Assembly: GCF_025602895.1 (NCBI RefSeq)
Contig: NW_026516278.1
Span: 157,803 to 221,802, forward strand
Length of the DNA stretch: 64,000 bases
Reading direction: 5' to 3'
Source: Polychytrium aggregatum
Lineage: Eukaryota > Chytridiomycota > Chytridiomycetes > Polychytriales
The position numbers and the translations under genes were made by a program. Position 1 is the first letter of the stretch, and each line of letters opens with the position of its first letter. Below the pieces are notes generated by a model. That model did no database searches. It was not told where the DNA came from and worked only from the letters and a program-made list of their open reading frames with translations. This document shows, in pieces, positions 1 through 13,636 of this stretch.

Positions 1-3000
1 ATCCCGAGTCCTGTTGTCGTTCAAGAGGCTGACCAGGAGGCATATGCCGACAAGCCATATCTGACGCTCTCCAAGACCGTGCCCCCGCTGCCTAGTACCC
101 AGTTTGGGGCGATCGACGAAGGTGTGCTTTGGGTGTCGAACATGGACAGAGGAGTCCGCGCGACACTGGAGTGACGGCTCGCTACATCTCCGTTAAGCTC
201 TACACATGGTTCCGTGACTCGGTTTGCAGCCACATTCCTTACCCGGACGATCTTTTACTTTGGTACCCCGAGCCGAAGTATATCGCTGACTTGTGTCATC
301 CACTAATCCTTTCCCCGTCTCACATGGGCTGGCTCACTCCCTCTATCCAGGCAACTGCAACCCGAGGGCCATCCGCCTCACAACCTACAATCTCCCCTGC
401 AGCGACGAGCTTCAAAACATGTCGAGTCTGCCGCTGGGCCTGATCGTCCAGCCCATGGTCGATTTTTCGCCCGTCGAGATGCCCATTCCAGTGGTTGACT
501 GTGGCGAGGCCGGACCTGTCCGCTGCAAGCGCTGCATGGCCTATATCAATCCCTTCTGCAAGTTCATCGAGGGCGGCCGAAAGTTCGTTTGCAATCTGTG
601 TACCTTTGAAACCGAAGGTAAGCCTTGCCATTCTTGTTGACCGTTGATTTTGTTGGGCATGTGGCACGAATTTGCTCTTCTCCCCTCCCGATTCACGCGC
701 TGCTGCCTGTATAATATGCGCCGCTGTTACTACTGTGCTTCACCAGTTAACGCCCGCCTGCTGTACCGCTTCTAGTGCCCGCCGAATACTTCAGCAACTT
801 GGACATGATGGGACGCCGGGTTGATCTAGCTCAGCGCCCAGAGCTTCGATACGGCAGTGTCGAGTTCACGGCCTCCAAGGTGGGCATGGCCGATCTGACA
901 CCCTCACGCTTATTGTGCTCTGTTTGGGCATCCGGACGGCGATGGACAGTATTCTCTGGATTTTGCCGGTGGTACACTCTCATTCTGGCCGAATCCTGGT
1001 CGACTAACCGAAGAATCTGCGCTACCTCGCTGCTGTGATTTGCAGGACTACATTGCTCGCCCGCCGGTACCGCTTTCTTATGTCTTTGCGATCGACGTCA
1101 GCTGGAGCTCGCACTCCAGCGGTCTTTTGGCCCGGTGCGCCCAGTCCATCAAGGAGCTGCTATATGGAGAGCCACCGGTGGGGGTCGTCAGCGGTCGCCG
1201 CGGTCTCCCGCCAGGCACCAAAGTGGGATTCCTCACCTTCGACCGCTCTGTGCATTTTTACAATCTGAAGGTGTGTATAACACTTATCACTCGATACACC
1301 CGCATGTGTGCGGTAGTCACTATGCTACACTCTATCGAGAAGGCCGCCCTGCTGCATGCTGCTTCCGAGTGTGGATGCAACGCTTATGGATTGCCCGAAG
1401 CCCAACCTCTCACCCGTGCTTGTCTCCAGGCCAACCTTGATCACCCGCAAATGCTTGTTGTCCCCGATATCAACGAGATCTTTGTGCCTCTGAACGATGG
1501 CTTCTTGGTGGATCCCAACGAGTCGAGGTACTGCTCTGTCACTCTCACGTTTGGACGACAAGGAATGGCTGGCTTTGCGGTGAATATGCTGCTTACTTTG
1601 CGCCTCGATGATTGCTAGACGCCCCATCGAAGCCCTCCTGGACTCTCTGCCGTCGCTCTTCCAGCCATCTCGCTTGGCCGAGACCGCCACCGGAGCAGCC
1701 ATCCAGGCTGCGTTCTTGGCTCTGGTATGACGCTTTCTCTTGGTCGGATTCTGGCCCGTATCTGGTATTTGTCACAGTTGGGGATGTAAGCCAGACCCGG
1801 CACGACGGATGCTGACACAAATACGGCCAACCTCAGAAAAAAACCGGCGGCAAGCTCTCGATCTTCCAAACCTGCCTTCCCACCTTCGGCCCAGGCGCCC
1901 TCAAGGTTCGCGAAGAAGCCCGTGTTCTTGGAACCGACAAAGAGCGCCAGCTGTACGAGCCACAGGAGTACTTCTGGAAGAAAATGGGGCAGGACTGCGC
2001 GACGGCCGGCATCAATGTCGATTTCTACCTCTTCCCGCACGCCTACATCGACGTGGCCACGCTCAGTACGTTATTATCAAGGCCGGAGAGCATGGCTTTT
2101 GGAATCTCTGCTGCTTCGCTGGCGCTTGCTAATCGGCTGCCATATCACCATGCGCTCTGCAGGCACTCTGTCGTCACTCACTGGTGGCGATACCTACAGC
2201 TACCACAACTTTGAGGCGGCCCGCGATGGTCTCAAGTTCGGCAATGATCTCAAGCGTAACCTGCTACGCTCGTTTGCCTACGATGCCCTGCTAAGGATCC
2301 GATGCTCGAATGGTGGGCAATGCGTGCAGTGTGCGGGCTGTTGCGACGCATGTGAAATGCTCCAGTGCATCGTGGGCGTCTACACAAGGCTTGCGTCCTG
2401 CGGTGCTAATGTCGATTGCGACTCGCCCGCCGGTGCGCAACCCACCAACAGGACTCAAGCTCGTCGACTACTTTGGCAACTTTTATATGAAGAACGCCAC
2501 GGATGTCGAGCTGGCTGGCATCGACTCGGAAAAGTCGATTGGCGTGCTCATCAAGCATGACGGCAAGCTCGATGAGAAGGTTGAAAGCTCGTTCCAGTGC
2601 GCCCTGCTGTACACCAATGTCTTTGGCGAGCGGCGACTTCGCATCCACAACATCTCGGTCCCGAACACGACGATCCTCGGAAACGTGTTCCGGTTTGCGG
2701 AAATGGACACGACCCTCAACTATCTAGCCAAGGCCGGTAGGTGGATTTATTCCGTGCTACGCTCGCCTCCAAAGCTGTTGTTTCTGCACCTCTCGATCCT
2801 TGCAACAACGGGTCTCATTTCATACCCGTTTCCGACAATCTCCTTCAGCTGTTGCGCAGTGTATGCACACAACTCTCAAGGCTGTTCGTGACCAGCTGAC
2901 TGAGAAGTGCGTCAAGATCCTGTCGGCATATCGCAAGCACTGTGCATCCTCGACGGCTGCCGGCCAGGTACAGATGCAGCGCGGGTGTTGAGCGCTTTAT

Positions 3001-4286
3001 GCAGACTGGGCTGGCATTCGTGTTGGGCTAACCGTCCTATCGTCTCTGCCGTGGTGGTCGTTCTCCTGACTCGCAGCTTATCCTTCCCGAGTCCTTCAAG
3101 CTCTACCCGCTGTATGCGCTCACGCTGCTCAAGACACAGGCTTTCCGCGGTGGTGAGTCAATGTGCGGTCAGCTTTCCTGTGCCTTTTTTCACAGACGTA
3201 CCAGTGTGTTGACTTTGACTCTTGCTTCATCAGGACCTGATATGTCGACCGACTTGCGTGTGCATCATATGAAGGCTTTGCGATCAATGGGCCTCGCGGA
3301 AACGGCACCTTTCTTCTACCCGCGCATGTTTGCGATCCACCAGGGACTGCATGAGGTAAGCAGCTTCACCGAGCGATACGCTTGCGAAGGATGCTGGCGC
3401 ACATGAACCCGATAGCAGCACGCAGACTGACTTTGTCGACCATTCGTTGCAGAACGTCTTCCAGCCTGGCCGACGCTTTGTTCTCCCTCCTGGCATCCGT
3501 GTCTCCCTCGAGCGCCTCGAGAGCACTGGGGCATATCTCGTTGGTGAGTTTCGTATGCTTGTGTCGGACGACCGGCCAGGCTAATTTGGGTTGCAAGAGT
3601 GCTGGGTAGATTGCCCCGGAACCTGGTCTTTCTGACCCTCCCTTCCCATCGGCGCTGTAGAAAACGGCCAGCAGATGATGATCTGGCTCGGCAGCAACAT
3701 CTCTCCCGCGTTCCTGAAGGACGTCTTTGGAATCGACTCGCTGGCAAACATCGACATCAGACTGGTATGCTTCAGCGCTTGGCTGTGGCTGCGCTTCATG
3801 GTCGCACCTCCCAATGTACTCCTCTGTCGGCGAAGATGGTTGCTAACGAGAACAATCCGTGCTGCTCGGTTTACCCTCCTGACAGAGGGAGCTGCCCCGT
3901 CTGGATAACGACACGTCCCGCAAACTGCACGAGGCGATTGTCTTTGTCCAGTCCAGCCGTGCGCGGTTCATGCAGCTCCAAATCGTCCGCCAGAACATGG
4001 ACCCGTTCCTCGAGGCCGAGTTCGCTAACATGATGGTCGAGGACAAGAACCACGATGCGATGAACTATGTCGACTTTCTGTGCTATGTTCACAGGCAAGT
4101 GGTGGAGGATGATGTGCGAGCAGCTGGTTCCGCGATGAGGCCGGCATCGGGGTGGACTGGCGAGACAGCAATGACAAACCTTGCACTTACTCTGCCTGCG
4201 TCTCTGTGATCGCTCCGCCAACCCCATGGCTGCTGCGCGCTCTTATTATCTCCAGGAACATCCAAATGGAAATCTCCAACTCGTAA
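1..4286 (+). CDS. SEC24: SEC24, COPII coat cargo-adaptor subunit (5' end outside the window)
   Basis: COPII coat subunit that binds cargo on ER exit sites together with SEC23. The visible part starts in frame at base 1. Exon 1 ends at 121 and exon 2 starts at 351. Exon 2 carries the four-cysteine zinc finger (CKRC at about 527-538, then CNLC at about 591-602). The trunk (PLSYVFAIDVSWSSHSSG, from about 1067) and the beta-sandwich/helical part (TGGDTYSYHNF, from about 2184) follow. The C-terminal gelsolin-like part (MMIWLGSNISP) starts at about 3675. About a dozen exons are separated by short introns. The last intron appears to be GC-AG (GCAAGT donor at 4095, acceptor at 4255). It joins VDFLCYVHR to NIQMEISNS and a TAA at 4284-4286, which fits the usual SEC24 C-terminus; reading through instead gives an unrelated tail to 4209. 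The N-terminal disordered region is missing because of the window edge. The family call is secure; individual splice sites are read by eye. Confidence 0.92.
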
Positions 4287-4877
4287 ACTGCACCAGCGAG
4301 TGCATCCGCAGCCATTCCCTCCCCCCGCTCTCTGCGCAAAATAAATGCCTCGCATCGTTTGGACAGCCGTTTGTGTGTTTGGCAAGGGATACTCCCGACG
4401 GGTTTGTCGTGTCCGCTGGGCATTTGTCGTTCGACCGCAGAGCGTGTTGAAGAAACAATGAGACACATCGTTTCATTCGGACAAACACGGATCATATCCG
4501 GGTGTCCAGCGCGAGCAGGGATGTATGGAGTGAGTCCGTCCCGTGCAGTCAATCCAAGACTCCAACACCTCGGCGACCGACCTTCCATCGGTCCAGTTCA
4601 TAGGGGTCGCACAGCACGCCCACAGCCCTAGGGCTTGGCCGGCCAGAGGGTGGCTGGCGTGTGCTCCCAAGAAGGAAATACCATTGGGCGTGCTCCTCGC
4701 TGCGGCTGTGGCGGCTGCTCGCCTTGCATCTCCCCTCCTGTCCTGCTGCCTTCTGGCTCTGCCCTCTGGCTCTGTCCTGCTCCCCTCTGCTGCCCCGCTG
4801 CCGCTGCCCTGTTCCCTTTGGCCTCTGCTGTGTCCAGGCTTGCTCGCGCTCCCCTCCCAGCCCCACCTCCCGGCGGT
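4287..4877. other. Intergenic/5' leader between SEC24 and FHIP
   Basis: No gene recognised. From about 4690 to 4870 the + strand is strongly pyrimidine-rich (runs of CTGC, CCTCC and CTCTG), typical of a promoter or 5' leader. The frame of the next gene stays open back to 4635, but the added residues are low-complexity Pro/Leu/Cys sequence and are unlikely to be translated. Confidence 0.6.
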
Positions 4878-7058
4878 ATGAACGAGCTCTTCAGTCGCTG
4901 GAAGACCTCCGTGGTCAACAACATTGCCTCCCGCACAAACGCCTACAGCCTCGGCAAACTCAAGAAATGCTACGAATCCATCACCGAAGACTTTGAGGCC
5001 TCGTTGTCGTGGCCCCGAGACATCCAAAACACCGACATACCCGTGTCCCTGCAGCAAATCGGCGATCTCCTGGTCAATGAACAGGCGGCCGACCCCAACC
5101 AGGAAAGCGACCTCGACGCCGGCTGCTGCACCGAGTACTGCATCAACAACGACATCTTTGGCAGCCTCGTGCGCATGTCTGAGGCCGATGTGCCCAAGGG
5201 CTACCGCTCAGAGGTCATTCGGTTCATGTCGACGCTGGTCAGCTTGATTGATTCCAAGTACCTGATCCAGAAGGCGTTCCACGGACCCGTCCTCTTGCTG
5301 ATGAGGTGGTATTCGCTCCAGAAAGGCATCGAGTTTGACGAAGACATGCTGGACCTCGAGTTCAACATCGCGTCCAAGATCCGCGAGTCCCCGCACCTGC
5401 TCAACATCTTCTTTACCAAGGACTTTGCCCCAAAGAACGTCACGATCGAGTCCATCGAAAAGGGCAAGCAGGAGGAGGACCCCATGGTCGTCGTGGCTGC
5501 TCCTGCCCAGCTCTCGAGCGATTACCGATTCCTCCTCTTCGAGCAACTTTTGCGCTTCATTCACATGGACGACAAGCGAGCCGACGTCGCCCGAACAGCC
5601 TGTCTGTTTATCCTGGAGCTGGCCACGGGCGAGCTGCAGCATTACATTGCGCAGAGCGACCTGTCGACCATCGTCGTTGCCGGTCTCGGCGGTCTCTTCA
5701 GCCAGCTGCCCCAGCAGATCCCCCCAAAGGCCTCGAGCACCTCCAGCTACGAGTTCGAGTCCTTCAAGAACGATCTGAACGCCTTCCTAGATCTGCTTGA
5801 GTTTGTCCAGGAGATCCTGATCAAGTGCCCCAGTCGGGTCATCACTGTTGCCATCCTCGACTACCTCAAGCTCTCCTTCCTTGACAACATCGTCCATGCC
5901 TCTGTCCTCAACGCCTCTGACTTTGACGGAAGCGCGCATTCATGCCTGTTTTATCTGCATGAGATGATGAAGGTCATCAGAGAGGATCAGCTCTCGAACC
6001 TGTTCTGTCGCTTCCTGCTGCGGGGCGACGATGACGACGACGACCACGACGACCTCCAACAGCCCTCGCCTGCGGCAGCCGCCGGCAGCGACCTCAAGCT
6101 GCACATGCGCGACATTGTTGTCTCCAAGATCGGCTCGCTCTCCGAGGATGTCTCGGTGGCGGCCCTGCGCTTGATCCACACCATGCTCGCCTATCACAGT
6201 CGCCACTGCCTGTACCGCATCATCGAGAAGTTGCCCTACAAGAAGCTAACCCAGGGCTTCATTGAGATCAAACAACCCGACCATCTCAATCTCTCAATGG
6301 ACATCCACCAGCATCTGAACATTGTCAGCCGGTATTTCGCCCTTATCCCGCAGGAGGAGTACCCCGATCAAACAGACATCCGCACCACTCTGCAGGCCTA
6401 TCTAGAGGATGCCCAGCAGGCCCTCGCCACCCACAACCAGAAGCTGCTGACCGCTCGGGCGGCCGCGTTTCTGCCACACCAGCCCAGAACATCCTCGCTA
6501 CCCACGGCGCGCCACCGAGACAGCCGCCCGGTGTCGGCCTTTGGTCCCATTTCCAAAACGTCGGTGCTGGATGCCAAGGCTCGCGAGCAAATGATCGAGC
6601 TCAGCCGCGATCCGACGCTCCGCAAATTCATGGACAAGCTCACCAACTTCTTTTCACACTCGTACGAGATCAACCTGGCCGTCACCGGCGTCTTTTCGCA
6701 GCTGGTGACCATGCCCCAGCCGCTGCTCTACATGTACCTGTACAGCGCCGACATTTTGGTCGATTCGCAGCAAACCTCACTCTACACGATCTTTGTGAAG
6801 CTACTGAAGGAGGCCGAAGATAAGGCCACGGTCCTGTCGGATTTTGAGTTTTCTCTGGAAAAGACCAAGACGGATATGCTGAACGGCCGGCTCCAGAAGA
6901 AGAGCCGACGGCGAACACTGGGCGGCTCGACACACGTTCCAGACCTGGAGGAAGAGTTTGTCAAGAACTGTCTGGTCCTGCACGAGTTCATCAAGGAGGC
7001 CCTGGCGGCCCTGGTCCTCCATGGATCGCGGGACTATGACCACATCTCCTACATCTAG
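4878..7058 (+). CDS. FHIP/FAM160 (RAI16-like) family protein, HOOK-interacting FHF complex subunit
   Basis: Single-exon gene of 726 residues. FHIP proteins form the FHF complex with HOOK and FTS/AKTIP and link early endosomes (Rab5) to dynein. The N-terminus (MNELFSRWKTSV) is followed by helical segments typical of the family: LMRWYSLQ near residue 140, a domain around ELATGELQHYIAQSDLSTIV near residue 250, and the block HSCLFYLHEMMKVI near residue 360. An acidic Asp/His linker (about residue 390) splits the helical repeat region, as loops do in relatives. The start is the first ATG in good context (CGGTATGA) after the pyrimidine-rich leader; an upstream in-frame extension exists but is low complexity. 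S. cerevisiae lacks this family, so its presence argues for a filamentous or early-diverging fungus with microtubule-based endosome transport. The family call rests on recognised motifs, not on an alignment. Confidence 0.8.
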   Translation: MNELFSRWKTSVVNNIASRTNAYSLGKLKKCYESITEDFEASLSWPRDIQNTDIPVSLQQIGDLLVNEQAADPNQESDLDAGCCTEYCINNDIFGSLVRMSEADVPKGYRSEVIRFMSTLVSLIDSKYLIQKAFHGPVLLLMRWYSLQKGIEFDEDMLDLEFNIASKIRESPHLLNIFFTKDFAPKNVTIESIEKGKQEEDPMVVVAAPAQLSSDYRFLLFEQLLRFIHMDDKRADVARTACLFILELATGELQHYIAQSDLSTIVVAGLGGLFSQLPQQIPPKASSTSSYEFESFKNDLNAFLDLLEFVQEILIKCPSRVITVAILDYLKLSFLDNIVHASVLNASDFDGSAHSCLFYLHEMMKVIREDQLSNLFCRFLLRGDDDDDDHDDLQQPSPAAAAGSDLKLHMRDIVVSKIGSLSEDVSVAALRLIHTMLAYHSRHCLYRIIEKLPYKKLTQGFIEIKQPDHLNLSMDIHQHLNIVSRYFALIPQEEYPDQTDIRTTLQAYLEDAQQALATHNQKLLTARAAAFLPHQPRTSSLPTARHRDSRPVSAFGPISKTSVLDAKAREQMIELSRDPTLRKFMDKLTNFFSHSYEINLAVTGVFSQLVTMPQPLLYMYLYSADILVDSQQTSLYTIFVKLLKEAEDKATVLSDFEFSLEKTKTDMLNGRLQKKSRRRTLGGSTHVPDLEEEFVKNCLVLHEFIKEALAALVLHGSRDYDHISYI

Positions 7059-7945
7059 CGCCACTTGGTGGGTTGAGAGGATGCGGGGTGCTTGGGGTTG
7101 TCCCATGCCCTCGGTTTTGGCACTCTGCTTGGCTCTGCTTGGCTCTGCTTGACTTTGGTGGGGGGGCCAAGAAGTATTTGTGCCCTGCGACTACTTTGCC
7201 ACTCGTCTGGCGCCTGTCTCTGGTAGTCGCCTCATAGTGCACTTTATCCATAGCAAACGGGATGCTGTCCCATTTCAATCGAACATGTGGTTTTTTGAAA
7301 GCCTGCGTCCAACAAAGCCATATGGAGAAAACACGGAATGCTTTGGCAACCGCTGAGTGAAGACCGCGGGTCGCTCTCTCGTCTCCAGCCCGTACATTTG
7401 CCCTGCACATAGTGATCATGGTGCTCTTGAACACACTGGAGATGGTGCAGCTTTTCTCAGGGTGTGGATGAGTGCGCGCACCGCAGTGCATCGCAGTGCA
7501 GTGCAGCGATGCAAAAGTCAAGTGTGGAGCGAGTGGTCATGGCCACCACCCGAGACAGCAAATCATTTGGTTGTTGATCACAATTGGTTGGGCGAGTGTT
7601 GGTGTGAAAGCCAGAGCCAGAGCCAGAGCCAGAGCCATAGCCAGAGCCATAGCCATTGGCGCCGCCCTCTGTCGCCCTCTGTCGCCCCGCGCCAGGCCCA
7701 AATCTCCAGCCCCGCCGGGCTATTGTCGAACCTCTCTGGTCATCCAGCAACCATCCCCGCCCGATCTCATCCAGCCCTCCCTCTCAGAGCCCTTGCATAG
7801 ACAGCACCTGGAGAGCCAGCTCGCCAAGCCGTTGGTTCGTCTCCAGCTCACAATTCCTCTCTTGGTTCCTGCACTCTTCCACTCTTCTGCTGCCACCAGC
7901 AACCCCTCTTCCTGTCTGGCGAAACGACACTCACTCGTCTGAGCC
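7059..7945. other. Intergenic region between FHIP and GCN5
   Basis: No gene recognised. It holds the presumed 3' flank of the FHIP gene, two direct copies of CTTGGCTCTG near 7130-7148, a short CCAGAG repeat (listed separately) and the C/T-rich promoter or leader of GCN5 (7740-7945). Confidence 0.55.
7609..7654 (+). repeat. CCAGAG/CCATAG hexanucleotide tandem repeat
   Basis: About 7.5 tandem copies of a six-base unit, mostly AGCCAG with two CCATAG variants. It lies in the region upstream of GCN5 and the array does not look conserved for coding. Confidence 0.85.
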
Positions 7946-11420
<3,475 letters not shown>

Positions 11421-11762
11421 TGCGTCCGGAAGGTATATGTGAATATATACGCGATGTACTCGTGCTCCAGATCTGCGAGCGGCCTGTGCTGCGATTCGTT
11501 GGTCTGATCGCTGTGCACGAGAAGCGGAATGCCCATGAAAGATGTCGGAACACGAACGAGGAGCAGTTCGGATGCATATTCAGTCAAAAGCGACGGAGTG
11601 CCAGAATGACAATAGATTGTGCCGTGTCATTCGACGATAAGCTTCCGTTTCCATTGAATATATTCGTGCTGGAACTTGGGTATCTGACACAACTCATCAC
11701 ATCTCCCGTTTACTGATACAACATATGAGGATTGCCAGTGCGATGTAAACCATCAAGCACCG
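11421..11762. other. Convergent 3' flanks of GCN5 and the Rieske oxygenase gene
   Basis: No gene recognised. This 342-bp, relatively AT-rich stretch separates the GCN5 stop (+) from the Rieske oxygenase stop (-), so it should hold both 3' UTRs and polyadenylation signals. Confidence 0.6.
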
Positions 11763-13564
11763 CTACTCATCCCCGCTCAAGGTCGCAGGCACGGCCTTGG
11801 TCTCGGCGCTGGCACACGAGTGGTGGCAGTCGCCGAGGACAATGTCCTCGATGTCGTCGCTGTAGCCCTTGAACCACGGGTTCTTCTTCATGGCCTTTCT
11901 CCACCAGTTGCGGTACGTCTTGATCATCAAGTCAGCCGCAACGGGCGAGTTCATGGCGTTGGCCCCCATGGCAAGGCGCTCCTGCTGGCCAGTCAGCATC
12001 GCATAGTCTTCCATCAAGATTTTTTTGATGAATCCCGGAAAGTACCAACCAACAAGGCTACCGACCACGGGAATTCGAAATACCGTGTCGAAAAAGCTCA
12101 GACGCTGTTCGTAAATGAATCGACAGTGGCCCTTCCGTGTCGGGATGCAGTAGAGGCTCTGTTCGATTGAAAACAAAGAGTGAGTGATACTACCAAGAAT
12201 GAGGTGCTTGAGATGGTCGCAAGGAGCACATGGTGTATCATCGTTGGCACCAATGGGCACTTGCCTGATCGCTTTTGGAGTCGTTTGTTGATATCAGCTT
12301 GAGAGTCACCAAAATGGGCGGATGGAATTCAAACTCCGCAGTTATATTCTCAGGGCAGTCCGGGTTGACCTGAAGACCCCGGATGAACTTGCCATGGAAC
12401 TGACAGTCGATCGTCATGGCGCTGGCAAGCTTGCGGTTGCCAATCGTCGTGTCGTGGGTGAACGGAAGCTGTGTCGGGGTCAATTGATCAGCGTCGAGCA
12501 TCGTGAACCAATGAGCAGCAGCCCAAACCATCAGACCATCAGACTGACACCATTTCGCCGGACCCAAAGTGACCAGTGCGTTGTCGGCAGAGACGGCAGG
12601 ACCAGGGTCCACGGCCGAACCATGCAACAGCACAGACAGAGCCATCAAGCCATGTGCTGGAAGCACCACCGCCGCGGCTCAAGCACCCACATGCGAAGGG
12701 TCCAAGAAGTTTTCCAGAAGCAGGCTATGATCGATATCGAGATCGACATATCCCGAGATCGCCTTGAGATCGCCGCCCCATGGATGATAGAGCTTTGGCT
12801 TGGGTACGTCTTGCATATCCTCGAGCGTGCCTGGCCAGACCTGGAAGCAACCCCGGTCCGAACACGATGATGAATGACGAGATGATGAGATGATGAGATA
12901 ATGAGATAGTGAGATGATGAGATGGTGAGATGATGAGATGGTGAGATGATGAGATGATGAATGATGCGATAATGAGATGGTGAGATGATGAGATGATGAA
13001 TGATGAGCAAACTCGGGGCGGTGTCTGCATCAGAAGATCAGGAGCCATCTCATGGCGGCGTGGATGCGATGGACGACACCACACCACACCATCGCATCAC
13101 CACACCATCACCACATCACCACATCACCACATCGCCATCACTCGTTGCAGACTCACCCAAACCCATCCGTCGGCCTCGTGTGCCGGATACGTCTGCACCT
13201 TGGCGTTGGCTGGGATCGAGCGGTCCTTGAGCAGGCTCGGGATATGCGAGACCTTGCCGTCAGTGTCGTATTGCCAGCCGTGATATCGGCACTCGAGCTT
13301 GCCGTCCATGATCCGGCCGACACTCAGCGGGGCGCTGCGGTGGGCACACTTGTCGGCAAAGACAACCGGCTGGTTGGTCTGTGGGTCGCGATAGAGAACA
13401 AGTGGCTCCTCCAGCAGGCGCAGGGCCGTTGGCTGCGTGGTGAGCAGCTCGTTGGAGGGGACGAGGGGATACCAGGTCTTCCGGAACTCGGTGGTCTGTT
13501 CATAGAAGAACGCACGGTTGGTGGCAATCTCGTCTTGGGTCCAGTTGGGGACGGGGCTGGCCAT
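11763..13564 (-). CDS. Rieske non-haem iron oxygenase of the PaO/Tic55-like type
   Basis: The Rieske [2Fe-2S] domain is in exon 1 (start 13564). It shows C-A-H, 16 residues, then C-R-Y-H-G-W, the CxH...CxxH cluster ligands. After an intron (about 13156-12841) the protein reads VWPGTLEDMQ, then LENFLDPSHV. Another intron leads to PFTHDTTIGNR. Together these give the D-x2-H-x4-H arrangement of the mononuclear iron site. The C-terminal part (EDYAMLTGQQERLAMGANA, then TYRNWWRKAM) matches the end of pheophorbide a oxygenase-like proteins. The stop is TAG at 11765-11763. An in-frame ATG at 13636 would add 24 residues. The substrate cannot be read from sequence; relatives in plants and cyanobacteria act on chlorophyll derivatives, which is not expected in a fungus. 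A soluble electron donor must come from elsewhere, since no reductase gene is adjacent. Confidence 0.82.
12866..13008. repeat. GATGAGAT-type degenerate minisatellite in a Rieske gene intron
   Basis: About 140 bp of alternating GATGA, GATGATGA and GATGGTGA units on the + strand. It is purine-rich on one strand and lies entirely inside the first intron (13156-12841) of the minus-strand oxygenase gene. Confidence 0.85.
13069..13143. repeat. CACCACATC-type repeat, same intron
   Basis: A second simple repeat of CACCAC/CATCAC units in the same intron, about 60 bp from the GATGA array. It is enriched in the opposite strand composition. Together the two arrays fill most of the intron. Confidence 0.75.
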
Positions 13565-13636
13565 GGCGGTGGTGACGGTGGCGACGGTGGGATCGGTGCA
13601 GAAGGCAGAGGGGATCTGGGTCGGCGGCAGAGGCAA

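Noticed and set aside
1-4286. A functional cluster of membrane-traffic genes across the window
   Set aside because: SEC24, FHIP, VPS11, HVA22 and TBC1D5 homologues are scattered among unrelated genes on both strands, with no shared promoters seen; chance is enough.
4635-4877. In-frame N-terminal extension of the FHIP gene
   Set aside because: The added residues are a pyrimidine-tract translation (Pro/Leu/Cys) with no family match; ATG 4878 begins the conserved N-terminus.
12866-13008. CRISPR-like array
   Set aside because: Units are 5-10 bp, degenerate and without spacers, inside a eukaryotic intron.
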